DNA of 5,480 nt from Ponticaulis sp. (GCA_002699325.1 PABS01000051.1:4137-9616); one strand, 5' to 3'; shown: positions 1 to 5,480, numbered from the stretch's first letter. Notes: generated by a model not told the origin, from the sequence alone. Program-made: numbers and translations.

Positions 1-63
1 TATTCGCTCGGCGCGGACAACACCCCTGGCGGCACCGGTCTCGATGAGGATATTTATGGCTGA
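1..63 (+). CDS. gspG: GspG, major pseudopilin of type II secretion (C-terminal end only)
   Basis: Reading frame 1 is open from the first base to the TGA at 61-63 and encodes a 20-residue tail, YSLGADNTPGGTGLDEDIYG. The SLGAD...GG.G...D.DI pattern is the signature C-terminus of GspG, the subunit that polymerises into the periplasmic pseudopilus. In characterised GspG proteins this loop binds a calcium ion that stabilises the fold. Candidate acidic ligands here are the Asp of GAD and the Asp/Glu cluster of LDED. The protein ends in DIYG, a little earlier than the DIGNW-like ending of many homologues. The start, the prepilin leader and the N-terminal helix lie upstream of the window. Its stop overlaps the next start by 8 bases (ATGGCTGA), which suggests translational coupling. 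Identity rests on the tail motif plus the position directly before other pseudopilin genes. Confidence 0.9.
   Translation, partial: YSLGADNTPGGTGLDEDIYG
46..50 (+). promoter_or_regulatory. Ribosome binding site of gspH
   Basis: GAGGA lies 5 bases before the ATG at 56, inside the end of gspG. The upstream in-frame ATG at 44 overlaps this site and has no comparable purine run in front of it, so the start at 56 is preferred. Confidence 0.6.
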
Positions 64-445
64 GGATGCTCGGGGCGAGGCTGGGTTTTCTTTAATCGAA
101 ATTCTCGCCGCCCTGGCCATTTTCGGTGTTCTGACGGCTCTTGTATTCACAAATGTTCGAGGGGTGGTGGACCGAGCCCGGCGGACAGAAGCAATCGCTC
201 AACTCACAGCTATAGTAGAGAAAGCGCGAGAGGAATCTTTGCGGACCTCTTTACCAGTCTCCCTGTCCAGCGTCGTGAACGAATTGACAGAGCGTGAAGG
301 CAGCGCGCTGCCAGATATTAAAGTGAGCGAAGAGATCATTATTCATCCACCGGGCGCCTGCACGGCAGGAGAGGGCGCGATTATGCTGCCCAGTGGCGTT
401 GCCAAATTCCGGATCAGACCGATTACCTGCGAGGTTTTCTTCTGA
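56..445 (+). CDS. gspH: GspH-like minor pseudopilin, short form
   Basis: The 129-residue protein has a class III prepilin leader: ten residues ending in Gly10, then FSLIE with Glu at +5, then a hydrophobic helix (about residues 11-34). The prepilin peptidase GspO/PilD should cut after Gly10, leaving about 119 residues anchored in the inner membrane before assembly. The stretch around residues 45-70 (TEAIAQL...AREESLR...PVSL) matches the GspH pattern of a helix with 'ARxEAxRxxxPVxL'. The C-terminal strands around PSGVAKFRI also fit GspH. It is shorter than usual GspH proteins (about 150-190 residues). The LAALAIFG part of the helix is reminiscent of GspI, so a GspI-like or merged identity cannot be excluded. 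It has exactly two cysteines, C102 and C125, a possible disulfide near the C-terminus. It overlaps gspG by 8 bases, and its TGA shares one base with the gspJ ATG. Expected role: subunit of the pseudopilus tip or upper shaft. Certain as a pseudopilin, moderately sure of H. Confidence 0.75.
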   Translation: MAEDARGEAGFSLIEILAALAIFGVLTALVFTNVRGVVDRARRTEAIAQLTAIVEKAREESLRTSLPVSLSSVVNELTEREGSALPDIKVSEEIIIHPPGACTAGEGAIMLPSGVAKFRIRPITCEVFF

Positions 446-1059
446 TGAGACAGGCGCGTATTGCACATTCTCACTCAGATGCGGGTTTCAGTCTGATCGA
501 AACCTTAGTGACGGTCGCGATTGTCTCGGTGTTGATGGTCTTGCTCGGCGAAATGCTGCTCAACGTGCAGCGAACCGAAGCGCGGCTTTCAAGCTATTTT
601 GCTGAGAACAGGCATGCGTTTTATACGCGTCAGCAATTGCGGCAGGTCGTTTCTGGAATCGCCAATATCAGGAGCCTGGCACCCTATCACGAAGACCCGC
701 TTTTCACCGCGGATAATGAGCAGATCTCAGGCCACATTACGAATGTTCTGTTCGGAGAGGGAGAAATTCAGCCTTTCACGCTGACGATCGACAATGATGT
801 GTATCCGGCGCAGCTGAACCTCTCCCTGGAAGATGACCGTTCCTTCGCATTCACCTTTCCCGGCACAGACCGCATCACTTTCTCTTACCTCTCCCAAGAT
901 GGTGCAGTATATGATGTGTGGCCGCCGGAATTCGAGACACTGCCTGTTGGAGCCCGTGATGCAGCGTTCAAGATCGATGACCTGATGCCTGAAGCCATTC
1001 TCTTCACCCTCATACGCGGAGAGGATGAAGAAGTGCTGGTGTTTAACGTCTATGGCTAA
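445..1059 (+). CDS. gspJ: GspJ, minor pseudopilin of the tip complex
   Basis: The 204-residue protein has a prepilin leader ending at Gly14, then FSLIE with Glu at +5 and a hydrophobic helix to about residue 38. The globular domain contains ITFSYLSQDG followed by YDVWPPEFETLP (about residues 144-167). This is the 'FxYL...G...WP....LP' pattern of GspJ, and the length is usual for GspJ and too long for GspI. In known systems GspJ sits with GspI and GspK at the tip of the pseudopilus, in the periplasm, and is thought to start pseudopilus assembly and contact substrate or secretin. The ATG at 445 overlaps the stop of gspH by one base (TGATG). A GAGG at 431-434 lies 10 bases upstream. Its own stop overlaps the gspK start by 8 bases. 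It contains no cysteine. No gspI gene lies between gspH and this gene, where one is normally found. Confidence 0.85.
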   Translation: MRQARIAHSHSDAGFSLIETLVTVAIVSVLMVLLGEMLLNVQRTEARLSSYFAENRHAFYTRQQLRQVVSGIANIRSLAPYHEDPLFTADNEQISGHITNVLFGEGEIQPFTLTIDNDVYPAQLNLSLEDDRSFAFTFPGTDRITFSYLSQDGAVYDVWPPEFETLPVGARDAAFKIDDLMPEAILFTLIRGEDEEVLVFNVYG

Positions 1060-2056
1060 AGAGAAGACCGTCTTCGAGGCAGGCTTTGCATTGCCATTTG
1101 CGCTGGTCGTACTCGTGGCGATCTCGTTCACTCTGTCGATTCTTGCATTGCAGGTTCAGTCCTCGCAAGACCGAGCCGCGGTGTATGTGAATGCAATCGG
1201 GGAGCAAAAGGCGCTTATTACTGTGGAACAGGAGCTCGCATACCGCGCTTTGCTCGAGTTTTACGGCGTGGATCGGGACCTGGATCCTCTGGGCGAGAAC
1301 CAAGATGATATAAGATATCGTGGCGCTCCTGTTTCAGGCAAATTCTATATTGATGGAGGCGTATATCCGTTTGAGTCGACTTATCAGCGGATTGCTCCGC
1401 CGCAGGATCTGCCGGAGGTTCTCGTTCGGGTTCAGGATATCGAAGGCTTGCTGGACCTGAACTATCAAAGCGAAGCCTATCTGACCTATGTTGCGTATCT
1501 TGCCGGGGTTCGCTCAGGCGAACAGATGCGCGCCGCCAGAATTTTGAATGAAGCCGTGGGAGAAGTGAAACAGGAGGTGACGGTTGATCGTCGCCCGGTG
1601 CATGGTCTCTGGTCTCCGCGACAGCTTTGTGGACTTCCGATCTGGAAAGAGGCTGAAATCTGCGAAGACCGCGCGCGCATGGCATTCACTTTTGCCGGGC
1701 GCAGTGGTCTCCTCCCAAACTACTTCCTGACGCCGCAATCCCTGCGCGACCTTATCGGACCGGACGGCGGAGAAAATTTTGACCCAGGAACCTATCTGGC
1801 CTGGATTCAGACGCAGGAGAAATACAAATTCTACGACGCTTTCGCAGAAAGTGGTGGCCGGGGGATGGAGTATGTGGTTGCCATTAGTGAGCGTGGCTCG
1901 CATAAGCAGAAACGCTTCAAGATTTCCTTGCGCCGTTCAAACGGGATGAGACCCTTCTCTGTCAGCGAAGTGGTTGAAGAGCTGCGGATGGAGGAGTTTG
2001 ATGAGTTTGAAGCACGTGAGGCGGCCAGCGGACGTCGTCGGGGATTAAGAGACTGA
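1052..2056 (+). CDS. gspK: GspK, large tip pseudopilin
   Basis: The 334-residue protein has a leader ending at Gly11, followed by FALPFALVVLV and a hydrophobic helix to about residue 33. The +5 residue is Phe rather than Glu, which is the hallmark of GspK among the pseudopilins. The length fits GspK (about 300-340). Residues 126-152 (VQDIEGLLDLN...LTYVAYLAG) correspond to the conserved 'v.DE.G.iNLN' region of the T2SSK domain, after which lies the large alpha-helical insert typical of GspK. In known systems GspK caps the pseudopilus with GspI and GspJ. I chose the ATG at 1052 because it gives a normal short leader and an 8-base ATGGCTAA overlap with gspJ, the same geometry as the G/H junction. 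The alternative ATG at 1025 would add MKKCWCLTS, and a GGAGAGG there directly abuts the start codon. The site before 1052 is weak, so 1025 is not excluded. Only two cysteines, C193 and C204. The C-terminal 30 residues are highly charged, an acidic run then an arginine-rich end. Confidence 0.9.
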   Translation: MAKEKTVFEAGFALPFALVVLVAISFTLSILALQVQSSQDRAAVYVNAIGEQKALITVEQELAYRALLEFYGVDRDLDPLGENQDDIRYRGAPVSGKFYIDGGVYPFESTYQRIAPPQDLPEVLVRVQDIEGLLDLNYQSEAYLTYVAYLAGVRSGEQMRAARILNEAVGEVKQEVTVDRRPVHGLWSPRQLCGLPIWKEAEICEDRARMAFTFAGRSGLLPNYFLTPQSLRDLIGPDGGENFDPGTYLAWIQTQEKYKFYDAFAESGGRGMEYVVAISERGSHKQKRFKISLRRSNGMRPFSVSEVVEELRMEEFDEFEAREAASGRRRGLRD

Positions 2057-2059
2057 GGG
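2055..2059 (+). promoter_or_regulatory. Ribosome binding site of gspL
   Basis: GAGGG overlaps the stop codon of gspK and lies 4 bases before a GTG at 2064. It supports the GTG start of gspL. The next in-frame ATG is about 56 codons further in and would remove part of the cytoplasmic domain. Confidence 0.5.
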
Positions 2060-2063
2060 TTCG

Positions 2064-3140
2064 GTGCAACCGAGAATACGCTTCATTTCTCAACGGTTCG
2101 GCATATCGCAGAACCCGCATGCCTGGGAAGCTCCAGACCAGAGCGGCTGGCTGAAATCAGCGCTCTTTGGCTCTGTCGATGTCCTGTCTCGCAGGTATTG
2201 CTCGCACGAATCAAAGCCGATCCATACCAATATGTCGCGGGATGAAGCTCGTAAATCGCTTTATCTCCAGGCCCGCGCATCCTCACCTTTCGCCAATCCC
2301 GGTATTTTCATGCAGTTTGGCAAAACTCGCGCGAATATCTGGACGTGGGACAGAGAAGCCGGCGCGGCCGACCTTGACCTGAGCAGCCGTAATACGGTTC
2401 CCGAGTCGGCACTTCACGCGCCAGCAGATGGGTTGGTTCTCCGCCAGTCGCTTGATGGCTATGAAGGGCAGGCATGGCGCGATGGCGAGCTGATGCAGTC
2501 CCAATGGTGGCCGGCAGAGGTGCGGGCGGATCAGTGGTCGTTGTTTTGCCTTTCGGTCGAGAAGCTTGGACTAAATCCAGTTCAGGATCCGGTGCTTCTT
2601 CCTACCGATTATGATCGGACAAGTATTCCCGCCAACGATCTGCCAGCGAGATCACTGCTCGAAAGCGTTCGGATTTCGCATTGGGCAGTCGTGGCTGCTG
2701 CTTTTATTCTTCTGCCTGCAATTTATCTTGGGCTGCGATATTATAATCTTTCGTCACAGGAAGCCCGGAAGCAGACCGAACTTGCCGCGCTGTGGCAGGA
2801 GAAGTCGACCCAGCGGTCTGCGGTTGCCGCGATCAATTCTGCCCTGTCAAAGACACAGGAAATCTCAGAATTGTTCAATGATTCTCACCCTTTACCGATC
2901 CTGTCGCGAGCGATTGCGCGGGTGCTCGACCTGGGTGCACGTGTCGAACGCGTCGATTATGATTACGGTGACTTTCGAGTGATGTTCACAATCAGTGAGA
3001 ACTTTGATCAAAGTTCGCTGGTTCGTGCCCTGGAAAGTGATCCAGAGATCACCGGCGTGACGCTGGAACCTACCGGTCAGAATGCATTTTGGAATCTGCG
3101 TTTCCGTGAGATCACAATGCCGGCAGGAGCGGCGTCATGA
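2064..3140 (+). CDS. gspL: GspL, bitopic inner-membrane platform protein
   Basis: The 358-residue protein starts with GTG. It has an N-terminal cytoplasmic part (1-205), one clear transmembrane segment (about 206-226, HWAVVAAAFILLPAIYLGL), a periplasmic helical, probably coiled-coil stretch (about 230-272), and a C-terminal domain of about 75 residues (275-351). That last domain has alternating helices and strands, as in the ferredoxin-like fold of GspL. In known systems the cytoplasmic domain is actin-like and binds the ATPase GspE, while the periplasmic part pairs with GspM. The cytoplasmic part is somewhat shorter than the roughly 230-250 residues of well-studied GspL and is tryptophan-rich late (W138, W148, W149, W158). 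The identity comes mainly from topology and position between gspK and gspM, since I see no strict motif. It starts 7 bases after gspK and overlaps gspM by 4 bases (ATGA). Its two cysteines, C46 and C162, are both on the cytoplasmic side. Confidence 0.8.
   Translation: MQPRIRFISQRFGISQNPHAWEAPDQSGWLKSALFGSVDVLSRRYCSHESKPIHTNMSRDEARKSLYLQARASSPFANPGIFMQFGKTRANIWTWDREAGAADLDLSSRNTVPESALHAPADGLVLRQSLDGYEGQAWRDGELMQSQWWPAEVRADQWSLFCLSVEKLGLNPVQDPVLLPTDYDRTSIPANDLPARSLLESVRISHWAVVAAAFILLPAIYLGLRYYNLSSQEARKQTELAALWQEKSTQRSAVAAINSALSKTQEISELFNDSHPLPILSRAIARVLDLGARVERVDYDYGDFRVMFTISENFDQSSLVRALESDPEITGVTLEPTGQNAFWNLRFREITMPAGAAS
3125..3129 (+). promoter_or_regulatory. Ribosome binding site of gspM
   Basis: AGGAG lies 7 bases before the ATG at 3137, inside the end of gspL. 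It is the best-spaced Shine-Dalgarno sequence in the window and fixes the gspM start at the ATGA overlap. Confidence 0.65.
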
Positions 3141-3685
3141 ACGAGGCCCTGAAAAGCCTGTCCCGGCAGATCACACCGCGCGTGGCGTTCGGTCTCGCTG
3201 TCCTGGTGGCGATTGGCCTGTGGTTTCTCTGGTCGCGGGCGACCACTGCCATCGAAACTCTGGAAGTATCTGTCGAAAGCGTTGATCAGCAAATACGTCA
3301 GTTGCGTGCCCTTGAGGGTGTTGAAGGTCTTGATGAACTCAGAGCCGATATTGATTCTGATCTGGCGGTCTGGGAGTCCCGACTCCTGGCTGAAGAGACC
3401 CAGGGTCTGAATGTTGTTGCCATGCAGACGACGCTGGTCGGTGCGCTGAACAATTGCGGTCTCAGCCGGATAGAGGTTCAGGTTGAAACATTACAACATG
3501 AGGAAACTGAAGATTATCTTATCTATGAAGCGAGTGTGCGGGCGAACGACCCGGAAACCCGTTTCCCTCTCTGCCTTCAGGAAATCGCTGCGAGTAGTCT
3601 GTCTCTGCGCATCACTGAGTTGATCTGGACGCGAACAGGTACGCTGATCGCAACCTTTGAAGGCTATGGAGCGGCTGAGGAATGA
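3137..3685 (+). CDS. gspM: GspM, inner-membrane platform partner of GspL
   Basis: The 182-residue protein has a 14-residue cytoplasmic N-terminus, one transmembrane segment (about 15-33, RVAFGLAVLVAIGLWFLW), a helical stretch likely to form a coiled coil (about 36-85), and a small C-terminal domain (about 91-178) with the helix/strand alternation expected of a ferredoxin-like fold. This is the GspM/PilO architecture and size. In known systems GspM dimerises with the periplasmic part of GspL, stabilises it, and links the platform to GspC. The helical stretch is acidic. C107 and C146 are the only cysteines, both in the periplasmic domain, and could form a disulfide. It overlaps both neighbours by 4 bases (ATGA), so L, M and C are probably made in fixed ratio by coupled translation. 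The family has little sequence conservation. The call rests on topology, length and gene order. Confidence 0.8.
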   Translation: MNEALKSLSRQITPRVAFGLAVLVAIGLWFLWSRATTAIETLEVSVESVDQQIRQLRALEGVEGLDELRADIDSDLAVWESRLLAEETQGLNVVAMQTTLVGALNNCGLSRIEVQVETLQHEETEDYLIYEASVRANDPETRFPLCLQEIAASSLSLRITELIWTRTGTLIATFEGYGAAEE

Positions 3686-4149
3686 CGATATTGAAGTCGA
3701 TCTTCCAAAGGTTTTCCCTTTTGCAGGGGGCGCTGATCCTTCTGATCAGCCTTATCCTTGTGACAGTCTTCGCCTTGCGTGGCGTCAGTTCACAGGCAGC
3801 AGAAGGTCCCGGATCTGATGTGAATCTCACACGCAAGGCATTGCCGCCAGATTCCAATCTGAGTGAGACCATTGCCTATCTGCGTGAGATCGGATTCATG
3901 CCACCTGCTGCCGATCAACAAACAACCGACACAGTTGTGGCTGAAAAACCACCAGAGCCAGCGATCATTGCGATTGCCTCGTCAAGTGGTGCTGCATCGC
4001 AGGCTTATCTGAAGCATGAAGGTGTGGTGAAAGTTGTGAGTGTCGGCGCCCAGCTCGGGGAGTGGCGTATTGTCGATATCTCATCGTCGGCTGTCACATT
4101 TGAATATGACGGGGAGACGATCGTCAGACAGCTGTTTTCGCGAGGGTAA
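3682..4149 (+). CDS. gspC: GspC-like inner-membrane protein with HR domain only (no PDZ)
   Basis: The 155-residue protein has a short basic N-terminus, one transmembrane segment (about 13-33), a polar linker rich in Pro, Thr and Ala (about 36-92), and a compact C-terminal beta domain (about 92-152). Its pattern AIIAIASSSG...VVSVGAQLGEWRIVDISSSAVTFEYDGE matches the 'Y.vGd.i....l..I..d.V.l...G' rhythm of the homology region (HR) of GspC and of the related PilP. In known systems the HR domain binds the N0 domain of GspD and so joins the inner-membrane platform to the secretin. The place directly before gspD supports GspC. The protein ends right after the HR domain, with no PDZ or coiled-coil domain; classical GspC proteins are about 270-300 residues. 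The start overlaps the gspM stop (ATGA). A GGAG at 3668-3671 lies 10 bases upstream. It has no cysteine. PilP-like is a fair alternative name. Confidence 0.75.
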   Translation: MTILKSIFQRFSLLQGALILLISLILVTVFALRGVSSQAAEGPGSDVNLTRKALPPDSNLSETIAYLREIGFMPPAADQQTTDTVVAEKPPEPAIIAIASSSGAASQAYLKHEGVVKVVSVGAQLGEWRIVDISSSAVTFEYDGETIVRQLFSRG

Positions 4150-4194
4150 CGGCTTTGTGGTCAGGAATGAAAACGCATCGGAATCGGGTCATTC
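4150..4194 (+). other. gspC-gspD intergenic gap with weak inverted repeat
   Basis: These 45 bases are the only real gap between genes in the window. They contain the 6-base inverted repeat GAATGA (4165-4170) and TCATTC (4189-4194) with an 18-base loop, ending right before the gspD ATG, and a short direct repeat ATCGG at 4177 and 4183. The only purine run near the start, CGGG at 4185-4188, is a weak ribosome binding site and falls in the loop. I see no promoter boxes and no terminator (no GC-rich stem with a T run), so gspD probably reads from the same transcript. Confidence 0.35.
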
Positions 4195-5480
4195 ATGTTA
4201 GTTCGTAGTTATGCCAGCTTTTTCGCCATCGCCTGTCTTCTGACGGCCTGCGCGACCAATGAAATGCCGGGTGAAACACCGGATGTTCGTTCAAGCAGGC
4301 TGAACGTTCCCGAGCGAACGCCGATTGAGCGCGAGCCGTCGCCTGCCAATCAGCAAGGGGCGGTTGATCTCGACAGTCAGCCAGTCGTCGATGACTCGAT
4401 CATCTTTCGCGAGGTTCCGAGCCTGCGAGATGGTGAGCCTATGGCTGTTGCAGATGGCCCAAGCATGCCGCCTCTGCGTGGAGGGGCTCTGGAAGTGACC
4501 ATTCCGCCGCAAAGCGTGCCCGACTTTATCAACACTGTCTTCGGCGAGATTCTTGGAACGGGCTATTCGATGGGCCCGAACATCGCTCAACGCCAGGAAG
4601 TCGTTTCATTCCGATCTGCATCCAGCATTTCGCGTGCCGAGCTTTATTCGTCTGCCGCAAATGCGCTGGAGGATTACGGCATTTCCGTTGTCTATATCGA
4701 TGGCGAAGTTCGTGTGCTTCAGCAGGAAGACCTGCGTCGTCAGGCACCGCAATTCATCCGCTCACGCGCCCGTGCGTCCGTTCCCGGCAATATGCGACCG
4801 GTTGTTCAGTTCGTCGAGCTCCAGGCTATGGAAGCCGGCGAAATGCGCGAGATTCTCATGGCTGCGTTTCCGAACCAGCAAGAACTGCAGATCCGTGTAA
4901 ACTCTCCGACAAATTCGCTCACATTGACTGGCCTGCCGGAAGACGTCGATCTGGCGCTTGAAATTGTCGATCAGATGGACGAGCTGGAATTTGCCGGCAC
5001 ACTCTCTGCCATTGTTCGGGTCGACAATTGGGAAGTGATTGAACTCGTTGAATCTCTCCAACGTATTCTCGAGCTTGAAGGTTATGCGGTGACCTCTCAG
5101 CGTAGCATGACGCGCGCCATTACGCTCTTCCCGATCGAGTATACTCAGCAGGTCGCGATATTTGCCCGTACACGCGATATGCTTGACCATGTTATCAACA
5201 TGACGCGCGAACTCGATCAGTCCGCCCGTTCAAAACTGGATCGCGAGCTTCGCGTATACAAAGCCATTCACTATCCGGCAGACCAGCTGGCCACGATTCT
5301 GGCGGGTATGATCGAAAACAATGAAACGCTGGCTGAGCAGGCTGCAGGCGTGACCGAGGCCCGTGAACAACAGACGGCGAATATGTCTCTCAGTGGTGGC
5401 GGTAGCGGCGACGGAGCTGGCTCTGATAGTGGTCCGACACGTATCGGCGATTTCATGATCGACCCGCAGGGTAATCGTAT
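4195..5480 (+). CDS. gspD: GspD, outer-membrane secretin with lipoprotein signal (N-terminal 428 residues)
   Basis: The frame is open from ATG 4195 to the window end, which cuts the gene after 428 codons. The N-terminus (MLVRSYASFFAIACLLTAC) is a lipoprotein signal peptide with lipobox LTAC. Cys19 would be acylated, and the following Ala is not the Asp that retains lipoproteins in the inner membrane. A polar, Pro- and acid-rich linker (20-97) precedes four periplasmic domains: N0 (about 98-182, ALEVTIPPQSVPDFINTVFGE through YIDGEVRVL), N1 (about 202-265, with NSPTNSLTLTGLPEDV), N2 (about 269-342) and the start of N3 (from about 348). A Gly/Ser/Asp loop (about 399-414) sits inside N3. The membrane-forming secretin domain lies beyond the window. 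GspD forms the multimeric outer-membrane channel. N0 should bind the GspC-like protein encoded just upstream. No better in-frame start is present upstream. The ribosome binding site is weak. Confidence 0.92.
   Translation, partial: MLVRSYASFFAIACLLTACATNEMPGETPDVRSSRLNVPERTPIEREPSPANQQGAVDLDSQPVVDDSIIFREVPSLRDGEPMAVADGPSMPPLRGGALEVTIPPQSVPDFINTVFGEILGTGYSMGPNIAQRQEVVSFRSASSISRAELYSSAANALEDYGISVVYIDGEVRVLQQEDLRRQAPQFIRSRARASVPGNMRPVVQFVELQAMEAGEMREILMAAFPNQQELQIRVNSPTNSLTLTGLPEDVDLALEIVDQMDELEFAGTLSAIVRVDNWEVIELVESLQRILELEGYAVTSQRSMTRAITLFPIEYTQQVAIFARTRDMLDHVINMTRELDQSARSKLDRELRVYKAIHYPADQLATILAGMIENNETLAEQAAGVTEAREQQTANMSLSGGGSGDGAGSDSGPTRIGDFMIDPQGNR

Noticed and set aside
44..55. Upstream ATG at 44 as the start of gspH (adds MRIF)
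   Set aside because: It overlaps the GAGGA site that is well placed for the ATG at 56, and has no ribosome binding site of its own. The leader works without the extra residues.
1025..1051. ATG at 1025 as the start of gspK (adds MKKCWCLTS)
   Set aside because: The purine run abuts the start codon with no spacing, and the ATG at 1052 gives a normal leader and the same overlap geometry as G/H. Not fully excluded.
727..1131. Long minus-strand open frames, including 727-1131, 1218-1685, 1514-1903 and 4762-5190
   Set aside because: All lie opposite strongly supported gsp genes, their translations show no family motif or coherent domain, and they are rich in residues typical of antisense shadows of coding DNA.
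56..2056. Type IV pilus minor pilins (FimU/PilV/PilX type) instead of T2SS pseudopilins
   Set aside because: GspK with non-Glu +5 and T2SSK pattern, the GspJ WP...LP motif and the GspG tail with calcium loop point to T2SS.
2611..2982. Plus-strand frame of 123 codons inside gspL
   Set aside because: Out-of-frame shadow; the hydrophobic run comes from the gspL transmembrane segment read in another frame. gspL topology and overlaps explain the region.
4150..4194. Promoter or terminator between gspC and gspD
   Set aside because: No paired -35/-10 boxes and no GC-rich stem with a T run are visible in the 45 bases.
1..5480. A new defence, mobile or RNA-based system hidden in the window
   Set aside because: Almost every base is accounted for by T2SS genes with conserved order and overlaps. 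There are no tandem repeat arrays, inverted terminal repeats, tRNA-like structures or recombinase genes.

Overview
The window holds most of a type II secretion system (T2SS, general secretory pathway) operon, read entirely on the + strand. The organism is a Gram-negative bacterium. GC content is moderately high by eye, genes are packed with start/stop overlaps, GspC is short and lacks a PDZ domain, and GspD carries its own lipobox. I would guess a proteobacterium, possibly an alphaproteobacterium of the Caulobacter/Hyphomonas type, but this placement is an inference and is weak.

Layout: the C-terminal 20 codons of gspG, the major pseudopilin (1-63); gspH, a short minor pseudopilin (56-445); gspJ, a minor pseudopilin (445-1059); gspK, the large tip pseudopilin (1052-2056); gspL (2064-3140) and gspM (3137-3685), the inner-membrane platform pair; a short gspC-like gene (3682-4149); a 45-base gap; and the first 428 codons of gspD, the outer-membrane secretin (4195 to beyond the window end). 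All junctions except C/D are overlaps or a 7-base gap, so G to C look co-transcribed and translationally coupled. I see no promoter, terminator, RNA gene, mobile element, CRISPR array or convincing minus-strand gene.

How the genes work together: GspG is expected to form the periplasmic pseudopilus, with H, J and K as its tip. GspL and GspM anchor the platform and pass the action of the GspE ATPase (not in the window) to the pseudopilus. The GspC-like protein should bridge the inner membrane to the periplasmic N domains of the GspD secretin, through which folded proteins leave the cell.

This is a recognisable system rather than a new one, but it departs from the textbook layout in several ways. 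No gspI lies between H and J. The order G-H-J-K-L-M-C-D is a circular permutation of the classical C-to-M order. The L-M-C-D block runs parallel to the pilMNOPQ block of type IV pili. GspC is minimal, and GspD looks like a self-acylated 'liposecretin' with a long linker before its N0 domain. gspE and gspF are not in the window and probably flank it.
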